NCBI GenBank assembly: GCA_025455225.1
Contig: JALOMY010000231.1
Span: 1 to 7,424, forward strand
From: Cyclobacteriaceae bacterium
Lineage (GTDB): Bacteria; Bacteroidota; Bacteroidia; Cytophagales; Cyclobacteriaceae
Direction of reading: 5' to 3'
DNA: 7,424 nucleotides
Shown here: positions 1-6,691 of the stretch, piece after piece
Layout of the letters: the number at the start of each line of letters is the position of its first letter
How positions within the stretch are numbered: position 1 is the first letter of the stretch
Notes under the pieces: model-generated
What the model was told of the DNA's origin: nothing
Database searches by the model: none
Seen by the model: only the letters and a program-made list of their open reading frames with translations
Made by a program: the position numbers and the translations under genes

Positions 1-496
1 TCTTATGCCCGATGATGGCCACCTGCGAACCATAATCCACTTCAATCCTGGAAAGGTTCCTGCCTTTTTGAAGATCAAGTCCTTTAATGGGAAGGTATTC
101 ATCATTTGACCCCACCACCTGTACGTTTGGATTAGTTTTATTGGATAGTCTCTTTACCTCGGCAATGCCCGTAAGATTGGCCGAAATGCTTACAGATGAC
201 TGAATATTATATTCCGAACCAAATTGATTGACCTCGTTAAATGTGAGATTGGGATAAACTTTTTGAGTAATGCCTTGGGTACTTCCACCGCGGTACGTAA
301 CGGATGTAATATCAAATGTATTGGCCCCCAGGGAAGACAAACTTTCATTGATGGATTTCTCAACTCCGTCTACCGCGGTAAGGGCACCAACAAGAGCTGT
401 AATACCTATGGCTACAATTAATGCAGTCAGAATTGAGCGAAGCAGGTTGGCCTGTACCGACCGTAACCCCTCGCGCATATTTTCCATCAGATTCAT
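1..496 (-). CDS. MacB/FtsX-type ABC transporter permease, N-terminal part (cut by window edge)
   Basis: Reading leftward from an ATG at 496 gives 165 codons that stay open to base 2, so the C-terminal part lies outside the window. A short cytoplasmic N-terminus (residues 1-18, with REGLRSVQANLLRS) leads into one hydrophobic membrane segment at about residues 20-41 (LTALIVAIGITALVGALTA). After it comes a periplasmic stretch with GVEKSINESLSSLGANTF and later SGxxV-like strands. This order is typical of the MacB_PCD N-terminal domain: first helix, then the 'LGxNxF' periplasmic start. Such permeases pair with a LolD/MacB-type ATPase and act on lipoproteins, peptides or drugs by mechanotransmission; the substrate cannot be read here. 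In-frame ATGs at 487 and 478 are alternative starts. There is no clear Shine-Dalgarno sequence, as is usual in Bacteroidota. It is divergent from the secreted-protein gene to its right. Confidence 0.85.
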   Translation of the reverse strand, partial: MNLMENMREGLRSVQANLLRSILTALIVAIGITALVGALTAVDGVEKSINESLSSLGANTFDITSVTYRGGSTQGITQKVYPNLTFNEVNQFGSEYNIQSSVSISANLTGIAEVKRLSNKTNPNVQVVGSNDEYLPIKGLDLQKGRNLSRIEVDYGSQVAIIGHK

Positions 497-637
497 GAAA
501 CAACGTTGATCTGCCTATACGTAGATTAAAGTATCCAAATGTTACACGAAATGTCGCTTTTTTGGGTTATTCCTTCAATAGATAAAAAGGGCTACCTTTG
601 AAAAACAGCTGAATAACAAGGTTTTGAATATTGAGTT
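497..637. other. Divergent intergenic region (141 bases)
   Basis: This gap separates the minus-strand permease from the plus-strand secreted-protein gene and must hold both promoters. A full TAnnTTTG element faces right at 593-600. For the leftward permease only an imperfect element (AACATTTG on the minus strand, 536-543) is visible. I see no strong hairpin, RNA gene or small coding frame in it. Confidence 0.6.
593..600 (+). promoter_or_regulatory. Candidate Bacteroidota -7 promoter element (TACCTTTG)
   Basis: TACCTTTG matches the Bacteroidota -7 consensus TAnnTTTG and lies 37 bases before the ATG of the secreted-protein gene at 638. Transcription from it would give a leader of about 30 bases. 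No good TTG/TTTG -33 element sits at the usual spacing of about 17-23 bases; the nearest TTTG (561-564) is 28 bases upstream. The call rests on the -7 match and its intergenic position. Confidence 0.45.
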
Positions 638-1894
638 ATGCGGGGAATTCTGATTGTTACGTTTTTTCTGTTGGTTCGGCTAACGCAGGCCAATTACCTG
701 TTTATTCCTATGGACGAGAAGCAGGCCAATCACCTGAAAGCCTATGGAATAGCCTATTGGGTATTGCGCAGCGAAAATGAAGTTGATTGGTTATTGAATT
801 ACCGGGGTGGAAGTTTCATGACGAAGTTTCATCCGGCCATACAAAACGAGTTGGTGATTCGCGGTGTCAGCTTTGAAGTAATATCCGATGCGCAGGCCAA
901 CCAAATTATCAGTGAGATCGCCAGTCCGGCTGTGAATTACGATATCATGAAGCTGGAAAAATACCCGCGCATTGCAGTTTACTCACCTAAAACGGCCCAA
1001 CCTTGGGACGATGCCGTTACCCTCGTACTTACCTATGCTGAAATTCCTTATGATGTGATTTATGATGATGAGATCCTCACCGGTGTCTTGCCAAAATACG
1101 ATTGGCTGCATCTGCATCATGAAGACTTCACCGGTCAGTATGGAAAATTCTACGGTTCATTCTCCAATATGCCCTGGTATATTGAAGCACAAAAAGAAGC
1201 TGAAGAAACGGCTCGCAGAAACGGCTTTCACAAAGTATCGCAATTGAAACTGGCCGTTGCCAAGCGTATTAAAGAATTTGTTGCCGGTGGAGGATTTATG
1301 TTCGCCATGTGTTCGGCTACCGATAGTTACGACATCTCCCTGGCTGCTGAAGGTGTGGATATTTGTGAACGGATGTTTGATGGCGATCCGGCTGATCCGC
1401 ATGCCCAGGAAAAACTGGATTACGAAAAGACATTTGCCTTTACCGATTTCAGGCTGGTTCGCGATCCTTATCAATATGAATTTTCCAATATCGACAACCC
1501 TCCCAATGAACGCGGACTTCGCCAGGCAAACGATTATTTTGCATTGTTCGAATTTTCAGCCAAGTGGGATCCAATACCCACCATGCTCACCCAGAATCAT
1601 GCGAAAGTGATCAAAGGATTTTTTGGCCAGACCACCGGCTTCAAGTCTCAATTAATAAAACCGGATGTGGTGATCATGGGAGAAAATAAAGAAATTAAAG
1701 AATCCAAATACATTCATGGTGTTATGGGCAAGGGATTCTGGACGTTTTACGGAGGCCATGACCCGGAAGATTATCAGCACCAGGTAGGTGAAGAACACAC
1801 CGATCTCAATCAGCATCCCAACTCACCCGGCTACCGGCTCATTCTGAATAACGTATTATTTCCTGCCGCAAAAAAGAAAAAGCAAAAAACATAA
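638..1894 (+). CDS. Secreted class I GATase-like protein (family commonly labelled 'asparagine synthetase B' in Bacteroidota)
   Basis: 418 residues. Residues 1-18 (MRGILIVTFFLLVRLTQA) form a Sec signal peptide with likely cleavage after TQA, so the protein is exported. I recognise the family from Bacteroidota, where it is routinely named asparagine synthetase B. The sequence lacks that enzyme's hallmarks: there is no N-terminal catalytic Cys2 and no SGGxDS ATP-pyrophosphatase loop. From about residue 110 it instead resembles a class I glutamine-amidotransferase-like alpha/beta fold: a first strand RIAVYSP, a strand ending YDWLHLHHEDF, a possible nucleophile elbow GGGFMFAMCSATDS with Cys225, and a late GKGFWTFYGGHDPED with His374, followed by LILNNVLFPA. 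Cys225 and His374 are inferred catalytic candidates, not shown ones. The Lys-rich tail (KKKKQK) is encoded by an A-rich stretch. It converges on miaE with 6 bases between stops. Substrate and role are unknown. Confidence 0.8.
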   Translation: MRGILIVTFFLLVRLTQANYLFIPMDEKQANHLKAYGIAYWVLRSENEVDWLLNYRGGSFMTKFHPAIQNELVIRGVSFEVISDAQANQIISEIASPAVNYDIMKLEKYPRIAVYSPKTAQPWDDAVTLVLTYAEIPYDVIYDDEILTGVLPKYDWLHLHHEDFTGQYGKFYGSFSNMPWYIEAQKEAEETARRNGFHKVSQLKLAVAKRIKEFVAGGGFMFAMCSATDSYDISLAAEGVDICERMFDGDPADPHAQEKLDYEKTFAFTDFRLVRDPYQYEFSNIDNPPNERGLRQANDYFALFEFSAKWDPIPTMLTQNHAKVIKGFFGQTTGFKSQLIKPDVVIMGENKEIKESKYIHGVMGKGFWTFYGGHDPEDYQHQVGEEHTDLNQHPNSPGYRLILNNVLFPAAKKKKQKT

Positions 1895-1900
1895 ACCGGC

Positions 1901-2494
1901 TTAATGCATACGGTCACCGCGCACTTCCAGGTTGCGCATAATCTCGGCCTCCTGTTCCAGCAGTTCACGCCATCGTGCTTCCACAACCTCTTCAGGTAGG
2001 TATTCTTTTGCCAGCTGAAGGAAATTTTTGTAGTGCCCGGCTTCCGAAACCATCAACTCATAATAAAAGACAGCGAGCTGTTGATCCGGAATATTTTTCC
2101 ATAAGAGTTTGAATCGCTCGGCACTGCGGGCTTCAATCAGTGCATTCATCAATAACTTTTCTACCAGTTGTTGTTCGCGGCTCCCACCTTTACGAATCAC
2201 TTTATTTAAAGCCTCTACGTAAGCGTCCTTGCGCTGCTTGCCCAGTTTAAACCCCCGTTTCTGAAGCTCCTCGATTACCCGTTCAAAATGACCCCACTCT
2301 TCAGCCACTACAGGTGTTAACAGGTTAACGAGCTTTTCCTTTTCAGGATATATGCAGGACGATGCTGCTTTCTGTTCGCAGTATGCATGATCAACCAGGA
2401 TGTCTTCAATGTTTTTCTCAGCAATGTTTACCCATCGCGGATCGGTGGGCAATTCAAGACCTAATGTGAATTTATCTTTAGCCGGCAATGTCAT
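1901..2494 (-). CDS. miaE: tRNA-(ms2io6A)-hydroxylase MiaE
   Basis: 197 residues, the usual length for MiaE, a cytoplasmic ferritin-like diiron monooxygenase. It hydroxylates the isopentenyl group of 2-methylthio-N6-isopentenyladenosine at tRNA position 37, after MiaA and MiaB have acted, using O2. The four-helix ligand pattern is visible: DHAYCEQKAA (Glu40), EEWGHF (Glu66, His69), EARSAERF (Glu121 or Glu126) and SEAGHY (Glu151, His154). Two ExxH pairs plus two further carboxylates make a complete diiron site, so the enzyme should be active. The ATG at 2494 lies 34 bases after the porin stop codon with no clear promoter between them, so it is probably the last gene of the lpxK-porin-miaE unit. 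Just beyond its stop, the minus-strand transcript runs into a T-rich tract (1890-1868) that may help end transcription. Confidence 0.93.
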   Translation of the reverse strand: MTLPAKDKFTLGLELPTDPRWVNIAEKNIEDILVDHAYCEQKAASSCIYPEKEKLVNLLTPVVAEEWGHFERVIEELQKRGFKLGKQRKDAYVEALNKVIRKGGSREQQLVEKLLMNALIEARSAERFKLLWKNIPDQQLAVFYYELMVSEAGHYKNFLQLAKEYLPEEVVEARWRELLEQEAEIMRNLEVRGDRMH

Positions 2495-2528
2495 ATTTCA
2501 ATTCTACTTTCATCTATAACTCATTCCA

Positions 2529-4502
2529 CTAATCATAAAAGGACCAATCGAAACCAAAGTCGAACGTATTAATCACACCCGGATAAAAAGGTGTAGGCAC
2601 GTAGCCTGCATTATTGAATGCTTTAAACAGGTTATTGTATTTCAGAAAAATTCTTCCCCTCAAAATTTTCGCATTGAAAAAAACATCAACCTGTGGATAA
2701 TCCGGCACCGTGTATTGTTGCTGGGTATAGAATTGCTGAATCACCGGGTCATACCCGTACGCGTAATAGGAAGATTTCCAATGCACATCCACCCCAATCT
2801 GAAAATCAAAATTTCCATGCACCCAAATGTTGGCGTAGGCAAGTTGTGCATTGATAAACAATTCAGGCAACTGCATGGCATTATCGGCATTCTCAAGAAT
2901 GTAACTGTAGATACCCGTAGCGCTCAGTGTGGTGTGCTTAACCGGCATAATGGAAAGATGAATCTCCGGTAACGCAAGGGTTTGAAATCCTCCGGATTGA
3001 ACGGGCAACACCGTTTGCTCAACACCAAAATCGTCTTGTTTAAAAAAGACATAATTCCTGAAGGTTGCCAGGCGCACACCCGGTATCAGGCTGAAGCGGG
3101 GTGAACGGTAAATCAAACTTCCTTTTAATTCACTGGCCTCTGTCGGACTGAAATCATTTGACCATTCATCATGCAGTCCCCGGTATGCCTGGAATAGAAA
3201 CGCGGGTGAATAAACAATACGTTTAAGCGATGCGGTGAACCATTTTGTTTCAATTGAACCGGCAATTTTATATCGCTCATCCAGCATGGATTCAAGTTGA
3301 CCTCGTACTTCAATCAGGGAATCCAGGCGAAGTGCAATTCGTCCGCCAACATAAAATTCATTTCCGGATGTGGTTAAGGTAAAATCCTGTTGCGGAAAAT
3401 TTTGGTAGACCATGTTGAAGTTTCGCCATGTAACGTATCCGTTGTAAAACAGCTTTAACAGATTGCCTTTAATACCTACTTCATTTCGGATGGTATTAAA
3501 CTTAGTATTGTCTTTAGACGAATCCGCTTGAAGCGGTGCAAACGGAGACTTGGTAGGAATAACCGTGTCAAAGAAATTCTTGTTGGGCTCCCCGGCATAA
3601 TTATCCTGGAAGTTATTTGTCTGCCGGTCGCTGTCGAGGACATGGTAAACCTGCAGCGCATTGCCGGCTTTGTACTGATGATACAAATGATAATTCCTTC
3701 GCAGATCATTATTTACCGCATAAAACAACCAGGGTTGTGCATTCTCTTCAAACAAATCCGGGAAGATAAAATCTTCATTAACCCTAACACCTCCGTATTC
3801 GGCAACGATGTGGTTCATTCTTCGGAAACTGGCGAAAGCCGTGTAGGAACTGTCCTTGCTGGAAAAGCTGGTAAACAAATCGTAATAGGTAGCCTTTACG
3901 TTTCGGTCGCCTTTACCCTGGCGTTGTATCTGCTTGTCGATGAACTGACCGTTATAATGAAAACCGAAATTCCAGCGTGGGTTGATGTTGCGGCTGAACG
4001 CCACATTGGTAATTGACCTCCCCTTGCCTCCAATGATGATGCTCAGGTTGGAATATGGTGACTTCGTATTGTAATGGTTTACCCGGTGTGAATCCCAATA
4101 CAAGTCATAGGCGTGAAAGCCCATGGTAGCACCACTGATATCGGGTATGGGGTCATAGATCGGGCGGGCAGCAGTACCAATGTTACCCAGGTCCTGGTAT
4201 AGGTTATCGTGACTGTTTACATAATTAAACCGGTGAAAATTCCGGATGATGGTATCGATTGGATAGGAAATCCACCTGTTGTAAAAAATATCCTCTTCTT
4301 TAATAATTCGCGAAGTTGTAGGACCGTAAACTTGTTTGGTTGAATCGTCAATAATGGATGACCTTAACCGCGGGCCTTCAGGCTCTTGCGCATAAGCTGC
4401 GTTGCCGAGGAGCAATAAAACTCCGATTAGATAGATACTCCGTAACCAAGTCACGCGCAAAGATAACTTTCGCCTTACATTCAACAGAAATCGGTTAGCC
4501 AC
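2529..4502 (-). CDS. Porin_10-type putative outer-membrane porin
   Basis: 657 residues from a GTG at 4502. A hydrophobic segment (about residues 22-36, SIYLIGVLLLLGNAAYA) ends in an AYA|Q signal-peptidase I site, so the protein is exported. After a short linker comes the segment typical of this Bacteroidota family, LYQDLGNIGTAARPIYD (101-117). The rest shows alternating polar/aromatic strands rich in Tyr, Phe, Trp and Asn, ending FDFGFDWSFYD, as expected of a beta-barrel whose last strand carries aromatic residues. The family (Porin_10, 'putative porin') is predicted to form outer-membrane channels; the solute is not known. The frame overlaps lpxK by 8 bases. The 20-residue region before the signal core is long, and a second GTG at 4454 (residue 17, VTWLRSIYL) would give a more standard signal peptide; no in-frame ATG is available. 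Family call fairly sure, start uncertain. Confidence 0.83.
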   Translation of the reverse strand: MANRFLLNVRRKLSLRVTWLRSIYLIGVLLLLGNAAYAQEPEGPRLRSSIIDDSTKQVYGPTTSRIIKEEDIFYNRWISYPIDTIIRNFHRFNYVNSHDNLYQDLGNIGTAARPIYDPIPDISGATMGFHAYDLYWDSHRVNHYNTKSPYSNLSIIIGGKGRSITNVAFSRNINPRWNFGFHYNGQFIDKQIQRQGKGDRNVKATYYDLFTSFSSKDSSYTAFASFRRMNHIVAEYGGVRVNEDFIFPDLFEENAQPWLFYAVNNDLRRNYHLYHQYKAGNALQVYHVLDSDRQTNNFQDNYAGEPNKNFFDTVIPTKSPFAPLQADSSKDNTKFNTIRNEVGIKGNLLKLFYNGYVTWRNFNMVYQNFPQQDFTLTTSGNEFYVGGRIALRLDSLIEVRGQLESMLDERYKIAGSIETKWFTASLKRIVYSPAFLFQAYRGLHDEWSNDFSPTEASELKGSLIYRSPRFSLIPGVRLATFRNYVFFKQDDFGVEQTVLPVQSGGFQTLALPEIHLSIMPVKHTTLSATGIYSYILENADNAMQLPELFINAQLAYANIWVHGNFDFQIGVDVHWKSSYYAYGYDPVIQQFYTQQQYTVPDYPQVDVFFNAKILRGRIFLKYNNLFKAFNNAGYVPTPFYPGVINTFDFGFDWSFYD

Positions 4503-5532
4503 GATTGATAAATTCAGTCACCCCTGCATCAAATTCCTTACCATTCCGCAGGAAAACCATTTCAATTGGAAGATAAAAGACAGGAATCGAACGAAGAATT
4601 TCAGCAAATTCAGGCCGTTCTAACTTAACGCGGTCCTTATCGGTGGTTAATGCACAGGCAGATAGCGTGCATTCTTTATAATATCGGACGATGGTTTCCA
4701 GGTCTTTTAGGGTATAGTGATGATGATCGCGAAAGTGAAAATGCTTCAGCAAAGTATAGGCTTGCCGGATATGGTTTTCCAGGTGACTGGACTGGGCAAT
4801 TCCGGAAACCAGGATTACATTTTTTTGAAACGGATAAGCTGAATCGTTCAGCGGAACCGGGTTGCCATAACAGATACCCGAAAAGAAAACAGGTTTATCG
4901 GTAAACTTCTGGATATGTTGTGTGATGGACTGCATCTCATCTTCAGTCAGATTAACAGGGCATTTGGTAACGACAACAACATTGGCCCGTTGGGCACTTC
5001 CCGCATTTTCGCGCAACCTCCCTGCCGGTATAACCGAATCGTTATAAAAGAGACGATTGTATTCAGTCAATAATATTGAGTAACCTGGTTTGATTCTGCG
5101 GTGCTGAAACGCATCGTCTAAAAGTATGACTTGTGTTTCGGGATATTGATCGAGAATGTGAGGAACGGCCAACGCCCGCTCTTCGCCTACCGCAACGGTT
5201 ACCAATCCTCCGTATTTGCGAAACAGTTGAAAAGGTTCATCACCAACCGTTGCCGGATCATCCTTTTCATTCACGATGCGAAAACCTTTGGACTGCCTTC
5301 GATAACCGCGGCTTAAAGTGGCAATTTGATGCGATGGATTAATCAGCCGGATGAGGTATTCAACCATGGGTGTTTTTCCAGACCCTCCTACTACCAGGTT
5401 ACCCACGCAAATAACCGGAAGGTCAAACTGTGTGGAAGGCTTCCAGCCGGTATCGTACATGTAATTACGGATGCGGGTGATCCCATCATAAAGAAAGGCC
5501 AGCGGCATCAAAACAAGCTTCCGTAGAGACAT
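4495..5532 (-). CDS. lpxK: Tetraacyldisaccharide 4'-kinase LpxK
   Basis: 345 residues, the family's usual length. LpxK phosphorylates the 4' position of the tetraacyl disaccharide-1-phosphate using ATP, giving lipid IVA in lipid A synthesis at the cytoplasmic face of the inner membrane. The N-terminus (KLVLMPLAFLYDGITRIRN, 5-23) is the amphipathic membrane-binding helix. The P-loop is VGNLVVGGSGKTP (43-55); the common form has GNxTVGGTGKTP, so V and S replace two threonines conservatively. Further hallmarks are SRGYRR (74-79), GDEP (97-100, Asp98 being the likely catalytic base), LLDDAFQHRR (137-146), PAGRLRE (169-175), RDHHHYT (268-274, with the conserved DH that pairs with the catalytic Asp) and TTDKDRVKL (296-304). 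The ATG at 5532 is well placed. It leads the minus-strand unit with the porin and miaE and is divergent from the NIF3 gene. All key residues are present. Confidence 0.96.
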   Translation of the reverse strand: MSLRKLVLMPLAFLYDGITRIRNYMYDTGWKPSTQFDLPVICVGNLVVGGSGKTPMVEYLIRLINPSHQIATLSRGYRRQSKGFRIVNEKDDPATVGDEPFQLFRKYGGLVTVAVGEERALAVPHILDQYPETQVILLDDAFQHRRIKPGYSILLTEYNRLFYNDSVIPAGRLRENAGSAQRANVVVVTKCPVNLTEDEMQSITQHIQKFTDKPVFFSGICYGNPVPLNDSAYPFQKNVILVSGIAQSSHLENHIRQAYTLLKHFHFRDHHHYTLKDLETIVRYYKECTLSACALTTDKDRVKLERPEFAEILRSIPVFYLPIEMVFLRNGKEFDAGVTEFINRG

Positions 5533-5543
5533 GAATAATATTG

Positions 5544-5551
5544 TAGCTTTG
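5544..5551 (+). promoter_or_regulatory. Candidate -7 promoter element for the NIF3 gene (TAGCTTTG)
   Basis: TAGCTTTG matches TAnnTTTG and lies 39 bases before the ATG at 5591, in the 58-base gap between lpxK and the NIF3 gene. The expected start of transcription is near 5557. No convincing TTG is found at the -33 position, which would fall within the first codons of lpxK. Confidence 0.45.
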
Positions 5552-5564
5552 TTCAGTTAAGGTT

Positions 5565-5572
5565 CAAAAGTA
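5565..5572 (-). promoter_or_regulatory. Candidate -7 promoter element for the lpxK unit (TACTTTTG)
   Basis: On the minus strand this reads TACTTTTG, a full match to TAnnTTTG, 32 bases before the lpxK ATG at 5532. Transcription should begin near 5558 and run left through lpxK, the porin and miaE. No clear TTG -33 element is present; its place would overlap the start of the NIF3 gene. Confidence 0.45.
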
Positions 5573-5590
5573 CGATTAACCGAGTTATTG

Positions 5591-6691
5591 ATGAAAGTTT
5601 CGGAGATTACCCAATACCTGGAAACCCTGGCGCCAAGAGCTTACCAGGAATCGTATGACAATTCCGGCTTGCTTACCGGCAACCCGGCCCAGGAGGTAAC
5701 GGGGATTCTGATTACCCTGGATTGCATCGAAGCAGTTGTTGATGAAGCAATTGCGAAGAACTGCAACCTCATCATCGCCCACCATCCGATTCTTTTCAAA
5801 GGATTAAAAAAACTAACGGGCAGCAACTACGTAGAGCGCACCCTGATCAAAGCCATTCAACACAACATTGCCCTGTATGCTATTCACACCAACCTGGACA
5901 ATGTAATAACAGGAGTAAATCGAATGATAGCATCTAAAATCGGATTGCAATCGGTACGCATACTGGCTCCGAAAAAAAATACATTAACCAAGCTTGTCAC
6001 CTTTATACCGAAAGAAAATACCGAGTCGGTTTTACAGGCGTTGCATACTGCCGGTGCCGGACAAATCGGGAACTACAAGAACTGCAGCTTCCGCGTAGAA
6101 GGCACCGGAACCTTCATGCCCAATGAAAATGCCAACCCACACATCGGGCAGGCATTAACCCAGGAGTACGTAAATGAAATCAGGGCGGAAGTTATTTTTC
6201 CATCGCACCGTGAAGATGCTATGGTTCGTGCGCTCAAATCAGCCCATCCCTACGAAGAAGTGGCCTATTATTTAACACCGGTTACAAATGATAACCAGGA
6301 AGTTGGATCAGGCATGATCGGGGAATTGGCAGAGCCTTTGGAGTCCATGGAATTTTTAAGAATGCTTAAAAAGCAAATGAACCTGGAGGTGATCCGGCAT
6401 ACAGCCCCGATTAGCAAACCCATTCGTAAAGTAGCCGTTTGTGGCGGAGCGGGCATTTTTCTGTTGAATGAAGCCATTCATGCTGGTGCTCAAGCATTTA
6501 TAACGGCCGATGTTAAATACCACGAATTTTTTGATGCGGATAGCCGTCTGATTTTAGCTGATATAGGGCATTACGAAAGCGAGGTTTTCACGAAAGATTT
6601 ATTGGGTGAGTTTTTGAAAGAAAAATTTCCTACTTTTGCAGTCAATTTTTCCGGAACTATCACAAATCCAGTACGTTATCTAAAAGACTAA
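5591..6691 (+). CDS. NIF3-like dinuclear metal-centre protein, long form with PII/CutA-like insert
   Basis: 366 residues from ATG 5591; the TTG just before it (5588) is a less likely start because the family begins MKVxEI. Metal ligands match those of E. coli YbgI in order and spacing: IIAHHP (His64, His65), HTNLDN (Asp103) and GHYESE (His327 and Glu331, four apart). The two halves of the conserved domain (about 1-128 and 238-366) flank an insert at about 130-235 (KLVTFIPKE... RAEVIFPSH... AHPYEEVAYYL), which corresponds to the PII/CutA-like domain of long-form members such as Bacillus YqfO. The family forms toroidal hexamers holding two metal ions per subunit. It is often annotated as 'GTP cyclohydrolase I type 2', but its physiological role is not settled, so no gene symbol is given. 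It is divergent from lpxK and directly abuts the downstream coiled-coil gene. Confidence 0.94.
   Translation: MKVSEITQYLETLAPRAYQESYDNSGLLTGNPAQEVTGILITLDCIEAVVDEAIAKNCNLIIAHHPILFKGLKKLTGSNYVERTLIKAIQHNIALYAIHTNLDNVITGVNRMIASKIGLQSVRILAPKKNTLTKLVTFIPKENTESVLQALHTAGAGQIGNYKNCSFRVEGTGTFMPNENANPHIGQALTQEYVNEIRAEVIFPSHREDAMVRALKSAHPYEEVAYYLTPVTNDNQEVGSGMIGELAEPLESMEFLRMLKKQMNLEVIRHTAPISKPIRKVAVCGGAGIFLLNEAIHAGAQAFITADVKYHEFFDADSRLILADIGHYESEVFTKDLLGEFLKEKFPTFAVNFSGTITNPVRYLKD

Noticed and set aside
1157..1474. Minus-strand open frame of 105 residues opposite the secreted-protein gene
   Set aside because: It shows no signal, domain or promoter of its own and falls inside a strongly supported coding region on the plus strand.
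1895..1916. ACCG...CGGT inverted repeat at the convergent stops as a two-way terminator
   Set aside because: The stem is only four base pairs with a loop of about a dozen bases and no adjoining T run on the plus side, too weak for an intrinsic terminator.
3528..4016. Plus-strand open frame of 162 residues opposite the porin
   Set aside because: It lies entirely within the porin gene, has no recognisable motifs, and the porin frame on the other strand is well supported by signal peptide and family segments.
4458..4465. TATCTTTG on the minus strand, a full match to the -7 consensus, near the porin start
   Set aside because: Transcription from it would begin near 4451, after both possible GTG start codons and inside the signal-peptide codons, so it could not serve the porin. 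Several chance matches are expected in a window of this size.
6631..6638. TACTTTTG inside the end of the NIF3 gene, as a promoter for the downstream coiled-coil gene
   Set aside because: The upstream TTTG (6613-6616) is only 14 bases away, shorter than the usual 17-23 base spacing, and the site is inside a coding region. The zero-gap gene pair needs no separate promoter. It is possible but not supported.
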